Assembly: GCA_963932465.1 (NCBI GenBank)
Contig: OZ010786.1
Location: 596,863,038-596,927,037, forward strand
Direction of reading: 5' to 3'
DNA length: 64,000 nucleotides
Origin: Maratus speciosus
Lineage: Eukaryota; Arthropoda; Arachnida; Araneae; Salticidae
The stretch's first letter is position 1, and every line of letters starts with the position of its first letter. Position numbers and translations under genes: made by a program. The notes beneath the pieces were generated by a model. The model did not search any database, was not told the DNA's origin, and worked only from the letters and a program-made list of their open reading frames with translations. Shown here one piece after another: positions 11,510-22,450 of the stretch.

Positions 11510-12800
11510 GGGTAACTCCGGGAGTTTCGCCGCACACAGGATAGATGCCGCACACCTTGTATTTCTTATAATTATGGATAGATGGTCGTCAAACGCACAG
11601 TATAGGTGCGTAATGAGATTATTTTAACCAGTGTATAGCGTGAATCCCATTTCGGTGTTTACTTGTAGAAGTACAATCCTTAATTTGACGTAAGTGCATG
11701 ATTTCACTGTCCAAACTTTTAAACACGTTATGTTTAAATGCATTTCATACACTAATTACTAAATGCAGGCATAATTTCGAAGCCAAAACTAAGTGTAGCG
11801 TTTGCATAGAGTACTGTGTGTATGGTTACGACATTCCCCTTAGCGATGGAGGTAACAGTGATGGCCGACGTCCGCACCATGCAAAATGGGATGCATGACG
11901 CACTGCTATTCCGGTATACATGCCGCGGTTTCTTTTGTGCGGGATGATTAAGTGTTATTAACTTTTCCTTTTCTTTTTGCACAGACTAACCATGTTAAGC
12001 ATGTTATCAAGTTTACTAAAACACAAGGAGAAACAGGGGAAAATAAAAAGTAAAAAGGGGGAGAACGATGCAAGTCAAGATGATAATAATGAAAAATAGG
12101 ATTACGTGTAACGCAGACGTTCTTTGAAAACTACTTCAAAAAAGAGGAAGTGTAATTGGCTTCGTTGCATCATGTGTTTAAATGTACTTTTCGACACTTT
12201 TTCTGTAGATTGTAGTCGAAAAAACATGTCTCTTAACCCATTCGGGACCATAGGTGCATATAAGCACCTTCATAAAGAGCTTGCAAAATTTATTTCTGGA
12301 AAATGAAAAGTAATATTTTCTTTGTTTAATTGGAGCATTTTCATGATTATTTAAGTAAAGGTAACTCCTTTTTAAAAAGTGGTACCAACCAAATAAAATT
12401 TGTGTAAAAGCCACCGGTCCCGAAAGGGTTAACAAATAAATTATGTAAACACAATTTTACTTTTTTTTTCTTTTCCCTTTCTAATACATTGATGTTACGT
12501 TGTTGCTGAAATAATAATTAAAATTTAACGTAAAAAAAAAATAAGCCGATAATTTTAATAGTGAAAGTAGGCAACAATTATTAATTTGAATATACTAATA
12601 CATTTCATTGTACTCATTTAGTTTCGTTTTGTTATTACATCGTTAATTATAGTCCAGATATGAATATTTTTTTAAATGTTTTTATTTATAATTTCATTCT
12701 GTTCTTATTACAAGCGCGGCATAACTACCGCACAAGTGCGGCGTCTCAGATTGAATGTACGGGTGACGCGCCGCAGTGTAATGTTTTAGAAAAAAATTGA
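11510..12800. mobile_element. GCCGCAC-phrase element, right end unresolved
   Basis: The left end is TA followed by GGGTAACTCCGGGAGTTTCG, like the TA-GGGTAAACGC start of the element at 15069. The phrase GCCGCAC repeats at the left (about 11530, 11549), in degraded form around 11870-11940, and inverted at 12716-12770. No matching right terminus was found, so the boundary is approximate. TTAA MITEs are inserted at 12237 and next to its right side. No coding was recognised. Confidence 0.35.
12237..12428. mobile_element. TTAA MITE (192 bp) with AGGTGC palindrome
   Basis: It is flanked by TTAA on both sides. The ends CCCATTCGGGACC and CCCTTTCGGGACCGG (reverse complement of the right) are inverted repeats. 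The palindrome AGGTGC-ATATAA-GCACCT lies 15 bp from the left end (12252-12269). Piggybac-like by target and end layout. Confidence 0.65.
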
Positions 12801-12867
12801 TAAAAAATATTACTAATTTGTTTTGAATTTTTTTGTCGCACTACACGCGTTGTATATTTAACATTAA

Positions 12868-13067
12868 CCCTAGAACTACCGGAAATTTTACTCAAGTTTT
12901 ATAAAAACATTCTACACCAGAATTTTTACTTAAAACTATTTAATTTGTTTATTTAACTTATTATTGTCTGATTTATACATTTAGTTTGTTTTGAAGAAAT
13001 TTCTGGTTTGAATAAATATTTTGAATGTAAATGTCGGGTCCATTGGACCCTTCTGGTAGACAGAGGG
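12868..13067. mobile_element. TTAA MITE (200 bp), GGGTCC-palindrome family, copy 1
   Basis: Flanked by TTAA. It starts CCCTAGAACTACCGG and ends with the inverse of CCCTCTGTCTACCAG. The perfect palindrome GGGTCCATTGGACCC lies 17 bp from the right end (13036-13050). Two further copies, at 55783 and 62267, have the same 200-bp length. Confidence 0.75.
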
Positions 13068-13121
13068 TTAAATAGCACAGCATGATTTTTTTTTATTTTA
13101 TGTCCACCATGGGACTTTATA

Positions 13122-14192
13122 CACAGATTTAAAAAAAAAGTAAACACCCCCTTACTATCTCTGCAACAAATTATCGTAGAAGAAAGTTACTGGTACCATA
13201 TGATTGGTAATAAAGTCTACTTTTAAGTGATCTATATAAAATTTGCTTAGAAGACCATCTACATATTAAAACGAACCATAACTTTGTTTTTTTTCTATAG
13301 CAGTATATAATTCTGACAGCATAAATGAACTCTACACTCTTCAATTAGTCTAAAAACAAATTTTTATGCAATCCGCATGATTATGATAAGTTTCCCAAGA
13401 AATTAATTATTTTAAAACGAGCATATTTAGAGGCTGTATCCAAATTGAAGTTCGGTACACGATTGTTGACCGAGAGACCACCCTTCTTGATCAAGGCAAC
13501 TTTAGCGCTACTCAAGCAGCCATTGAAGACTGCTAGATTACAGGATAGCAGAAGAAATTTCAAAATATCTAGTTACATCTATCATAGACGGCTCCTTAAA
13601 CCATCATTTTGCTGTTTATAAGCATAATTTGAAAACTACTTGGACGAAAAATGTGAAATTTTGGATTTCCATGAAGCAGGGCTTAATAAATCTAAATCCA
13701 TCAAGAAAATTGTAGGCTGCATTTCATAATTTTTTTCTAATATTAATTTCATAATTCATATCATAAAATTATAAAAATTGCAAATTTATGCGTATTTATG
13801 TTTGGGTATTTTAGTATTATTGCTACACCAAAAATTAGCACATTAGGAGTATAATTTAAGGAGATATTAATGAAAATATGAAAATGAAATTTAACATTAG
13901 AAGTACTAAATTTTGAATGTTAATAATTCAAAAACTTATCATTCAAATGACTTGAAATTTGGTGACTAGGCATAGTTTGAACCGAAGATTTGAAACATCT
14001 TGTTAAAATTGAGTATTGCTTTTGAAAAAAATGAAGATTGGGTTCGTTTTAATATGTAGATGACCCCTAAGCAAATTTTATATACATCATTTAAAAGTAG
14101 ACTTTGTTTTCAATCGTTCGGTACCAGTAACTTTCTTCTAGGATAATTTGTTTTGGAGTTAGTAGAGGGTGTTTACTTTTTTTCCACGACTG
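13122..14192. mobile_element. Non-autonomous Tc1-type element with ~155-bp inverted repeats
   Basis: It is flanked by TA. The inverted repeats run from about 13122 to 13285 and 14030 to 14192 and share AAGTAAACACCC, GAAGAAAGTTACTGGTACC, AAAGTCTACTTTTAA and ACATATTAAAACGAACC. Right terminus: CAGTCGTGGAAAAAAAG (reverse complement). The 740-bp centre has no recognisable transposase. Confidence 0.65.
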
Positions 14193-15068
14193 TACAATAT
14201 GTTTCTAATTCTTGCACATCAGTATGTGAGAGAAAATTTAATTGAAAATTCCATATTTACGTACAAAGGACATATTAAATTAAACAATAAAATTGTAAAA
14301 AGGACGATAAATTAGTGAAATTTTTCATGTAATAGAAATCTGAATAGACAAGAAAAGTATAGAAAATAAACGCAAAAATCGATTATGGAAAGAAAAGGGG
14401 ATTTCAAATTTTCAAGAGTGTTTTAGAATAAATGTTAAAAGATTCTTTAATAAATGTTAATTCTTAGAATACATTTGAACAGAAGATTAAAAAAAAGAAA
14501 CATATTTTTAGGAATAATTCAAAATGATTCCATCTTAAATCATTACGTGCTAGTATTGCGTTCACGTTATGCTAAAATTAAATGCGTATACTTAAATTAA
14601 CTATCAAGCTGCCACTATTTCAGAATAAAAAAATTGCCTCATTTAATGATTGAAACTTAATATAATATAATGGCCTTTTGGAATTTGTGGGGTTAAACGA
14701 CTTTTAGCTAAAAAGCTAAAGCGTTGTAGTTTAGACTGCATTTAGAGTTAACCATTTTTGCCAGACGATTCTTTAAAAGTACCAAAGATAAATCTTTCAG
14801 TGAAATATATACTATAATGCAAAAACATGTCCGTGAGTAATGCTGGCAATACCTTAATTTGGCGCGAAACGAAATCAATTATGCAATATTCACAGCATTT
14901 TCTATTGTTTGCTGAATGCGCGACCTAGTAAATTAATTAAAAAATATTAAAATGTTTGCCTCGTTTCTTTTTATAAGGTATGACAACAGGAAATAAAAAA
15001 TGAAAAAAAAATTAGAACTTCCTTTTCAGAATTTTTTAGTGGATTTCGAAATTTATAAACATGATTTA
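14193..15068. other. AT-rich stretch, one short palindrome
   Basis: Nothing coding was recognised. CTTTTAGCTAAAAAGCTAAAG-like symmetry occurs at about 14700, just after GGTTAAACG, but there is no matching partner end. Confidence 0.4.
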
Positions 15069-18006
15069 GGGTAAACGCACCGGTAGTGGGCCACTTAAAA
15101 ACATTTATCTAATTATTATTAAAGTGTTAAGGAATTCTAAAAGACATATATTTTTTTAACCTAGTCCTAACATTCATGTATCGGAATAAACATTCAAAGG
15201 TTCAAAATATATTCTTCGGAAAAAATTAAAAATTAAAAAAGTTACCTTCCTCTATGCTCCTGTAGTGGGCCTAGTAAATTTTTGATGCTCCAGTAGTGGG
15301 CCCTACAGAAGTGGGCCACTCCAGTTTTGAGTTTAGCGTAAAAATACTGAAGTTATACATTTTTACAGTTCTAAAATTGAATATACACAATAATGAAATT
15401 ATACATAGAAGTTTAGATGATTATTTAAAATAATCTCACTAGTAAATCTGCAGATCAGGGGCCTCAACTTCAGTTCTGTAAATCAATTTTAATTTTATCT
15501 CACTTTACATATAAGCTGATGTTCTACAAGCTGCAAAGTACTTTTTTTAGATTAAAACAGGGTGTCCTTTCTTATCGTTTAAAAATAGCTAGTTTCCAAT
15601 AAGTCAGTTTTAGAGCTATAATTTTAATTGCTGAACTATTTCAAAGTTTTTTCATCATGTGAAAATCCATTTCCATCAAAATAGTTACATCTTCTTAATG
15701 TTACTAAATTTAATTTTTGTGCAGCTCTTGTGATCTATAAGTTATATTTAAAAAATCTGCTTATATGCTGTCACTTGTTAAACAATAAATATTCCCATAT
15801 TCTGTGATCAAAACTTTCTGAATTTTGTTACAATGAATTTAATGAATTTATAGCGATTTCTGTCATTAAAAATACATTTTCTGTGTTTTTGTACCAAAAT
15901 GATACAAATGGTAGAAACAAAATCATTAGTTTTCATCGACAATAATAGTAGACAAGTTAGCATTTTTTTCTATCGAAATGCATAGCTTTTTCCCTCAACA
16001 TAACAGTCTGTTATATTTTGTAATTTAAAAAAATCTACCCCATTTGCAATTACGCAGTGGTGATAAATAATAAGACAAATATAATAAACAGGATAATTAA
16101 AAGCTGAAATAACTGCAAAACAAAATGCTTTAGCCAAAACGAAAAAAATCTCAAAATGTGAGAGGGGTTTACAGCCAATTTATTACAAAGAGCTGAAACT
16201 TCCAATGAAACCCTAGACATCAGACTCCGGCGATAATTTCCTGACTCTCATTTTTCCCCATCGGCTATTTTTTAACACTTTCTTTTATTTTTTCATTTTT
16301 CTCTTTCGGTTTGTCTTTTTTTTCTGTATCTTTAACATTTTAAAGACATTCTCTTTTCTTATTAAAGCATTTGTGGAGAAGTCACAACTTCAGGGAGTTT
16401 CTCTCCTTTTCTTTATGTTACTCCCCTCCCTTCTAGTCAAAAAAGAACTAAGAACTCTTTTGAAGAGTGTTAGTACATTTTTAGATGGCTCACCATTTGA
16501 AGGCACTGAATGACTGCCAGTCTCAGTTGATCCTTCTTGAATGTAAAGGTCCACTTGAGCATCTTCAACAATTGCTCTTTGCTCATGCTCAATAGTCTCA
16601 GTATCATAGACTCTTCAGTGTATGCCGCCTCAACAAATATGACTGGTGTACCCTATAACAAGTACAATGTAAAAATTGAATAAATAATTGTAAAAAAAAA
16701 TACTCAAGTTGTTTTGTGATAGATTGCCTGGGAAATTGGTTCCATGTTCAAGTCTCCTTCGTCTCCAATCATAAGTACTAAAGATATCTTTAGTCCAAGG
16801 GGCCTTTCCATTTCCCTTTATTTTCCAAGGAAGATTTAATTTTTTCATCTCCAATTTTATCTTCAAGAACTTCCAAGAAAGAAAAAAATATTTCTATCTC
16901 CTTTATTGGTGATATTATCACATTTTTTTTATGTTAGTGTGGATTCAACATTTACTTTCTTTGGATCCCATTTGTGGAACTAGTCTACCTGCTTTGAATC
17001 CATTCATAATTGTTGCAGGAGTTAAACGATGTAATGCTGATTTCGGGACTGGTGTAAAGTCATGTTTCTGCATATGTTTGCCTTCATGGGTTATTCTGAA
17101 GTTCAATACTTCCTGTTACCAAGCACTTTTAAGAGTATGGAAAACAGCAACGTCCATTGGTGTGTGGAATTTGGGAGAAAGCTACCATTTAATTCCATGA
17201 TCCGAACGGATGGTGATTAGATTCAAAGATCCATAAATAACACTCCAGGTCGCTCTATGCAATGCTTATTTAATATGTCTCAAAAATTTTAACCTTTGTC
17301 TTGAGTATTGAACCTTTGAAGTATAAATTATTTTAGATATTAATTTCTTTTAATAATCACATGTCTGATAGCCTAGTGAAGTTACATTTTCGCTGCTCCA
17401 GAAGTGGGCCACTTGTGCACAAATAGTGGGTTCTTGGCCCACTACTGGTTCTAATGAACAAAAACCTAAATAAATTATATACAAAGTCTTAGAACCTCAA
17501 AAAATATTTAATTAAAATAAATTAAACATAAATTATTTTTTGGGTATATGCTTTTGGGTGGGCCTTAATGCCCACTACTGGTACAATTTTAGAAACTGTG
17601 ATCCAGAAGTGGGCCACCCCTTAAAATCAATATAATACCCAATTTTTAAGTTTTCAGCTAATCTAACAAATTATTTACAATGTAATCGAGTATATCAATG
17701 GAAATTTATTTTAAAATAAAACCTAATATTAAAGAAACAACGTTTTAAATAAAACCTTATCTCTAAATAAAATCACTAAGAATTTGTCAAGGAATCTGAG
17801 TTTGAAAACACACTAGAATATAAACTAATATATCTACAGGAAAATAACAATTATTCCAAACTGTTTATGGAAAGTTTACATTTAAGGACTTTAGCTAATC
17901 AGATTTATTTTAGTCGTTTTTCTGATATGGATTGAGAGTTTCTTTTTAAACTTTGAAAATTAGTGGCCCACTACAGGTACGTGGCCCACTACCGGTGCGT
18001 TTACCT
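15069..18006 (-). mobile_element. pogo-like DNA transposon with GTGGGCC phrase, TA target
   Basis: The left end is GGGTAAACGCACCGGTAGTG and the right end is its inverse with one terminal mismatch; both are flanked by TA. The phrase AGTGGGCCA(C) occurs about ten times in either orientation near the ends: about 15090, 15265, 15294 and 15309, then 17403, 17435, 17560, 17575, 17606 and 17970-17995. Length is 2938 bp. A minus-strand DDE_1 transposase remnant lies near the right side. This is the best evidence for the family of the phrase-bearing elements. Confidence 0.72.
16945..17270 (-). pseudogene. pogo-type DDE_1 transposase remnant
   Basis: On the minus strand, 16945-17170 reads FHTPMDVAVFHTLKSAW, a stop, then QEVLNFRITHEGKHMQKHDF and TPVPKSALHRLTPATIMNGF with a following KAGRLVPQ. 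This matches the end of the DDE_1 domain of pogo/jerky-like transposases, where PLD carries the third catalytic aspartate and NGF-A-GL-P closes the domain. Just upstream, in another frame, is LFMD, probably the second catalytic aspartate. An internal TAA and at least one frameshift break it. Further acidic, plausibly C-terminal minus-strand coding is seen at about 16400-16620. The role was cut-and-paste transposition at TA sites; it is non-functional now. Confidence 0.62.
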
Positions 18007-18059
18007 TAATTGATATGCTTCTGTAGATTGATTAAAGCATATTTTTAAAATATATATAT

Positions 18060-18338
18060 ATTACAGTCTTTATTTTTATTGATATTTTCCATTTTATAAT
18101 TTTACTATCTATATAATTAATTAATTAATAATTAACACCATTTGAAATGAGAGGTAGCACACGTAAATATTTAACATTTAAAAAATATTTCACAAACAAA
18201 TCACATCACTTGTTTATAAGACGTCACATGACAAAACAGAGTAGAACAGACTATTCTGATACTTATTTTTAATGAATTGTGGTGGGAACTTTTGGTACTG
18301 CTATCTATGCCTAATAAATGGAAACATAAAACATGACA
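18060..18338 (-). repeat. Probable 3' LTR of the Ty3/gypsy element
   Basis: Read on the minus strand, the pol stop (18351-18353) is followed by a purine tract (AGTGGGGGAGAGC) and then TGTCATGTTTTATGTTTCC. This is the order expected at the pol end, polypurine tract and LTR start. The distal boundary is approximate because no 5' LTR is available for comparison. Confidence 0.5.
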
Positions 18339-18350
18339 GCTCTCCCCCAC

Positions 18351-19195
18351 TTAATATGTCAGTCTATCAGGAGCTTTTCTGTACCTACAGGATCTTCTCA
18401 GTACCTGTATAGAAGAGGATGAATTAGTTTTTATAACTTCAGCATCGTCAACTATTGAAGTAGTGGGAACAGAAGGTTTTGGAAGTACTGACTCAGAGTC
18501 GGATGATTTAGGACTTGAAGAATCAGGATCATGAAAGTCAGTTGGTGTAGGACCCGGAGTATTTGGATCATGATAGTCAACTTGTTGCAGACCTGTGATA
18601 CTAGGCTGTACTGTTGGAGAATCAGCTTGTCTCCCTGTTGCATTTTCACTTCTGAGATTTACTGTATAACTTTCTTTAGAATTTGGATCCTAACTAAAAA
18701 AATCTCTGAACCTACTTTAGTTATTTGATCAATATGCCTTTTCCAAACTTTTGAACCAACTTGAATTCTATAGTATATTCTATAGAATATTTTCCTTCTC
18801 TTGCTATTACATAGCTGCCACCTTGTACGGATTTTTCCTACCACTAAAATGTTATAGAAATTTTTGACTTATTTAAACGTTAAAACTGCCAGAATTTCGG
18901 TGATTCAATTAGCTAAAATTTTCTGTTAAATTTTAGTGGTATGAAAACTCCGTACAAGTTGGAAGCTATGCTATTATTCGACCAATTTTCCACTTGGCTT
19001 CTGCAGTATAATTTCTTCCAGCTACTTTCTGGTTAATTTCAAATTATTTTAATTTAAGATTGGACTTTTTTGCATCTTGTTTATAATGAGCAAAATTCGT
19101 AACATTTGACACTATCAAATAAATCTATTTTTGTTCTTACATGACGTTTTAGAAATAAAGATGCAGGACTCTCTCCCCCGTTGTAACATGAGACA
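18351..19195 (-). pseudogene. Ty3/gypsy pol: integrase C-terminal part and tail
   Basis: Minus-strand remnants continue the integrase. A GVSCYNGGESPASLF stretch followed by RTKIDLF resembles the (T)G-SPAEL-FGR-LRT-LD segment after the catalytic core. WKRHIDQI resembles the RH-DQI segment near the end of gypsy pol. A Ser/Pro/Asp-rich tail follows, ending in RRSCRYRKAPDRLTY and a TAA. Several frame changes interrupt it. Confidence 0.55.
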
Positions 19196-19218
19196 CCTTT
19201 CTAGATTGCAAAAGGAAG

Positions 19219-19720
19219 CTATTTAATTTTTTGCAAAGTACCAGATTCTGAAGCTAAGGCTTTTAATCCCCGTTTGAGAATTTGCACATATATCTCAGCC
19301 TGTCCATTTATAGCTGGATGATATGGAGCACTGAATTTATGTTTTATACCATGATTTTTCAAAAATGTCTCACATTCTGCAGATGTAAACTGTTTAGCAT
19401 TATCTAATACTAAAGAAATAGGAAAACCGTATCGTGCAAAAAGTGAAGAAAGGCAAGTAACTGTATTTTCTGTAGTTGTACTAGGAACAATAAAAACATC
19501 TGGCCATTTGCTATGGGCATCAACTACTAAGAGAAGCATTTTTCCCATAACATGACCAAAACGATCAATATGAATTCTTTGCAATGGATCTATGGCCATT
19601 CTCAATGATGTTTATCAACTTTGGGATGATTATTTTTCAAATTTACGCAAATAGTGCATTTCCGTGCAAGATCTTCAATATATTGATCTATTCCTGGCCA
19701 CCATACAAAACTATGGGTTA
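19219..19720 (-). pseudogene. Ty3/gypsy integrase core
   Basis: Minus strand. Integrase inserts the retrotransposon cDNA into host DNA. The upstream end shows VWWPGID then CTIC, the zinc-binding domain, followed by an in-frame stop near 19615. The catalytic core then runs 19605 to 19219. Visible catalytic residues are the first Asp in RIHIDRFG, the second in LVLDNAKQF and the Glu in NGQAEIYVQ, so the D,D-35-E triad is present. The family commonly has H.DF and NGQAER at these places. The break between zinc finger and core, and the later frameshifts, make the copy inactive. Confidence 0.8.
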
Positions 19721-19746
19721 AAGACTTCATTTATACTATATCAAAA

Positions 19747-20530
19747 TCACCAAAGAGTAATTCTTTTAATTTCTTTTTGTTTTCTCTGAATTTCTTGGAT
19801 AACTACTCTACATCCATTTAATGTACAACTATGCTGAAGAGTAAATTCTTTTTGTTTAGCGCCAAAAAGTAAATTTTTAGAAATTTCAGAACCAGAAATT
19901 AGGTGATGAAAAATGTAACGTAAAGGAGGATCAGATATTGTAGCTGAAGCAATAGATTTAGAATTTAAAGGAAAAAAAGAAAGTTTATTAATTTGAAGAA
20001 TTTTAGATTCATCAATTACATCATTTGAATTAAATACTTTTAGAAGAATTCTTTTAGAAGTAGAAAAACTAGACACTAAAGGTCTACTGTTAGTAAATAA
20101 TGTATATCTGTTACCATAGAAATATTAAAAAATTTCTTCACATTAAATATAATAACTAATGCCTCTTTATCAACTTGACTATACCTTATTTCTGCATTAT
20201 TCAAAGTTCTGTACACAAACCCAATAGGTTTTTTAGTGTTACCGGTCATCACATGCGAAAGAACTACAGAGATACCATAAGAAGAAGCATCAGTAGCTAA
20301 AACTAATGGTAACTTTGGATTGAAATAATTAAGAACCCTTTCAGAAGTAATTTCCTTTTTTATTCTTTTAAAAGTTTGTTCACATTTATAAGACCAATTA
20401 AACTTCACATTCTTCTTAAGCAAATTATTTAAAGGATGTGTAAGTGTAGATACGTTTGGTAAAATCTTTGCATAATATGCAACTAAGCCTAGAAAAGCTT
20501 TAACCTGGGATACATTTACTGGTCTTAGAG
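19747..20530 (-). pseudogene. Ty3/gypsy RNase H and connecting region
   Basis: Minus strand. At 20423-20076, KFNWSYKCEQTFKRIK leads into an RNase H start (LVLATDASSYGISVVLSH), with the TDAS catalytic aspartate and the following YSQVDKEAL motif, where the glutamate is the usual active residue. RNase H removes RNA from the cDNA hybrid. The frame then breaks and a further ~109 codons (20076-19747) belong to the connection before integrase. The same gypsy order RT - RNase H - IN is seen throughout. Confidence 0.78.
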
Positions 20531-20533
20531 CAT

Positions 20534-21287
20534 TTAAAATTGCCTCAATTTTATCTTGGGTTTATGAACGCCACGTTTATCAACTTTATACCAACAATAA
20601 ATAATATCATCTGCCGTAAAGAATGATTTCTCTTTATTTATCTTAATATTATATTCCTTTAATCTTTTCAATACTTGGTTTAATCTGTGTAAATGAATTT
20701 CATCTGTTTCACCTGTTACCCCAATATCATCTATAAAAATTGTATCTCCGTCAATGCCACTTAAAATATGCTCGATTTTTCTGTGCCATATAGCAGGAGA
20801 ACTACTAAGACCCATGGGTAATTTAAGGAATTAGAATACTCTTTTTGGCGTATTAACACTAGAAAGACCGAGAATTTTACTCACATTTAAAAAAATTATT
20901 TCTCACCAAAATTTTTATTTTAAATTATTAACTTATCCATTTAACTAGTTTTTTTTCTTTGTTTCTTTTTAACTAGCTTTATAAAAAAATTTCTTGTTCG
21001 AACCGAGATATATTTATTTGGTAGCAGTCAAAATGACTGCTCGCGGGCATTCTAGTGTTAATGGTCAATAATTCTGGGAATTTTTCATCTACGGGTAACT
21101 GAAGATATTCTTGATTTAAATATTTTTTTGTAAAATGTGCACCACCACCTAATGTAGCTAACATATCTTCTATCTTAGGTAAAGGATACTTTTCAACTTT
21201 CAGAAATTTATTTAATGTCACTTTAAAGTCACTACATAAACGAATTTTTCCATTAGGCTTAACAACTGGAACTATAGGCGTGCCCAC
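20534..21287 (-). pseudogene. Ty3/gypsy reverse transcriptase, split by a TTAA MITE
   Basis: Minus strand. The first part (21287 to about 21062) reads PIVPVVKPNGKIRLCSDFK, typical of RT fingers (VKKP-G-WR-CVDYR), and PLPKIEDMLATLGG (P-P-ID-L---L-G). The second part (20856 to 20534) contains GLSSSPAIW and TIFIDDIGV, where FIDD stands for the YxDD polymerase motif. The reading passes LTIN, is cut at TTAA by the MITE at 20857-21057, and resumes with TPKRVF on the other side, so removal of the insert restores the domain order. A further single-base frameshift lies just after the MITE. Confidence 0.82.
20857..21057. mobile_element. TTAA MITE (201 bp), CACTAGAA family, inside RT
   Basis: Flanked by TTAA (20853-20856, 21058-21061). 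The ends CACTAGAAAGACCG and CACTAGAATGCCCG are inverted repeats. The palindrome GCAGTCAAAATGACTGC lies 17 bp from the right end (21024-21040). It was inserted after the retrotransposon. Confidence 0.78.
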
Positions 21288-21290
21288 TTA

Positions 21291-21928
21291 CTATTCGTAA
21301 CTTAATAATACCTTCCTCTTGTAACCTTTGTAATTCTTCATTGCTTGCTGCATGTAGTGCGTAAGTGACAGTCCTAGCTTTGCAAAATATGAGTGTAGCA
21401 TCTTTTTCAAGATAAAGTTCTTCCTGAAAACCTTTAATTTACCCAACGTTATCAATAAACAATTCAGAAAAATCACGAAACAAAGCTTGTAATTTATCTG
21501 AATAATTTACAATTTCATTTGCATATACAGATTTTAAATTATGTGGGAAAATATCTAATTCAGATACCCAATCTCTAACAAATAATAATAGAAAATTATC
21601 TTCTTTTATCAGATACAGCTTTACATTTTTCGTTTTATTTTCATGAGTAACATTTACTTTAACTTAACCTATAGGTTTAAAATTTTCACTAGTTGCAGTT
21701 TTTAACTGAACATCTGGAGTAAAACTTTTATAATCAGGAAAAATTCTGCGAAATCCTTTTTAAAGGAACTACAGAAATTCCAGATCCAGTATCTAATTCT
21801 ATATCAGCTCTAGCCTTGTTTTCAGTGAAAACAGACAACTTAATAGGATTTGATCCTTCACCATATATAACAGGTAACACATTTACTGCATATAATAAAC
21901 CTGTTTTTGAAAATCTGTACTTCTACAT
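21291..21928 (-). pseudogene. Ty3/gypsy protease region and 5' side of pol
   Basis: Minus strand. Around 21830-21740 the frame reads IELDTGSGISVV, the aspartic protease active site (DTGS); the protease would process the polyprotein. Downstream, at about 21600-21540, FVRDWVSELDI resembles the (L)GRDWL motif at the protease end. Frameshifts separate these from each other and from RT. The 5' side stops at 21928, where a Tc1-type terminus begins; gag and the 5' LTR were not found in the window. Confidence 0.65.
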
Positions 21929-22076
21929 ACACTGGTGGAAATGCATTTACGAAAACACGGATTTAAAAAAAAAAAAAAACTTCTACAATATTCATTAAAA
22001 ATGAATTAAATTTCATACATTATATATGCTATGCACAACAAAATATTTGGAAAAATAAAATTTCACACATATTAAC

Positions 22077-22284
22077 CCTTTCCTACGCAGTGTGTCCAGT
22101 CTGGACACACCTAATTTTAATTCCAACCTTGCAAATGGCACCAAGAATATTTAACAAAATTTTGATTTTACAGTGAAAGCTTAATTTAAGGAGTTTTTAT
22201 TTTTTAAAAGAAATCGTTTGCAATTTCCGGTGTCAGTCAATATTTTCTCATTTTGCGAATAGAATTTGTCTACGCCGGGAAGGG
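22077..22284. mobile_element. TTAA MITE (208 bp) with TGTCC palindrome
   Basis: Flanked by TTAA. The ends CCCTTTCCTACGCAG and CCCTTCCCGGCGTAG are inverted repeats. The perfect palindrome TGTGTCCAGTCTGGACACA (within 22090-22110) starts 13 bp from the left end. Confidence 0.72.
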
Positions 22285-22372
22285 TTAATAAACTAAAACA
22301 TAAAGTTAAAAATTAATTTTAGTAACATAAAAACATGGAAATTGATTTATGAAATATTACATTTAATTGAAA

Positions 22373-22441
22373 TTAATATTTAGTAAAGCCGCCTTTATTC
22401 ACCAGAGCTTCTTTTATTCTAAATGGCATTGATAAAACAAT
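22373..22441 (-). pseudogene. Tc1-like transposase, last 22 codons
   Basis: On the minus strand the frame reads VLSMPFRIKEALVNKGG, then FTKY and a TAA. Tc1-family transposases typically end in a (S)MP-R---V--A-GG-TKY form, so this is the C-terminus of such a protein; the rest is missing upstream. The terminus CACTGGTGG lies about 440 bp downstream, at the usual side. Confidence 0.65.
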
Positions 22442-22450
22442 GCAACAATG

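Larger units (their letters stand above)
21930..22450 (-). mobile_element. Truncated Tc1-like element
   Basis: The left terminus is TA followed by CACTGGTGGAAATGCATTTA. The C-terminal piece of a Tc1-type transposase is on the minus strand at 22373-22441. A TTAA MITE (22077-22284) sits between them, in what was the 3' untranslated part. The other end was not found. Confidence 0.6.

Noticed and set aside
13381..13563. Transposase remnant inside the 1.07-kb Tc1-type element
   Set aside because: Neither strand shows DDE or helix-turn-helix motifs that I can recognise; the element is best called non-autonomous.
18452..18728. Two overlapping frames on opposite strands near 18.5 kb as separate genes
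   Set aside because: The minus strand in another phase reads as the Ser/Pro/Asp-rich tail of the gypsy pol, which ends in a stop before the purine tract and LTR.
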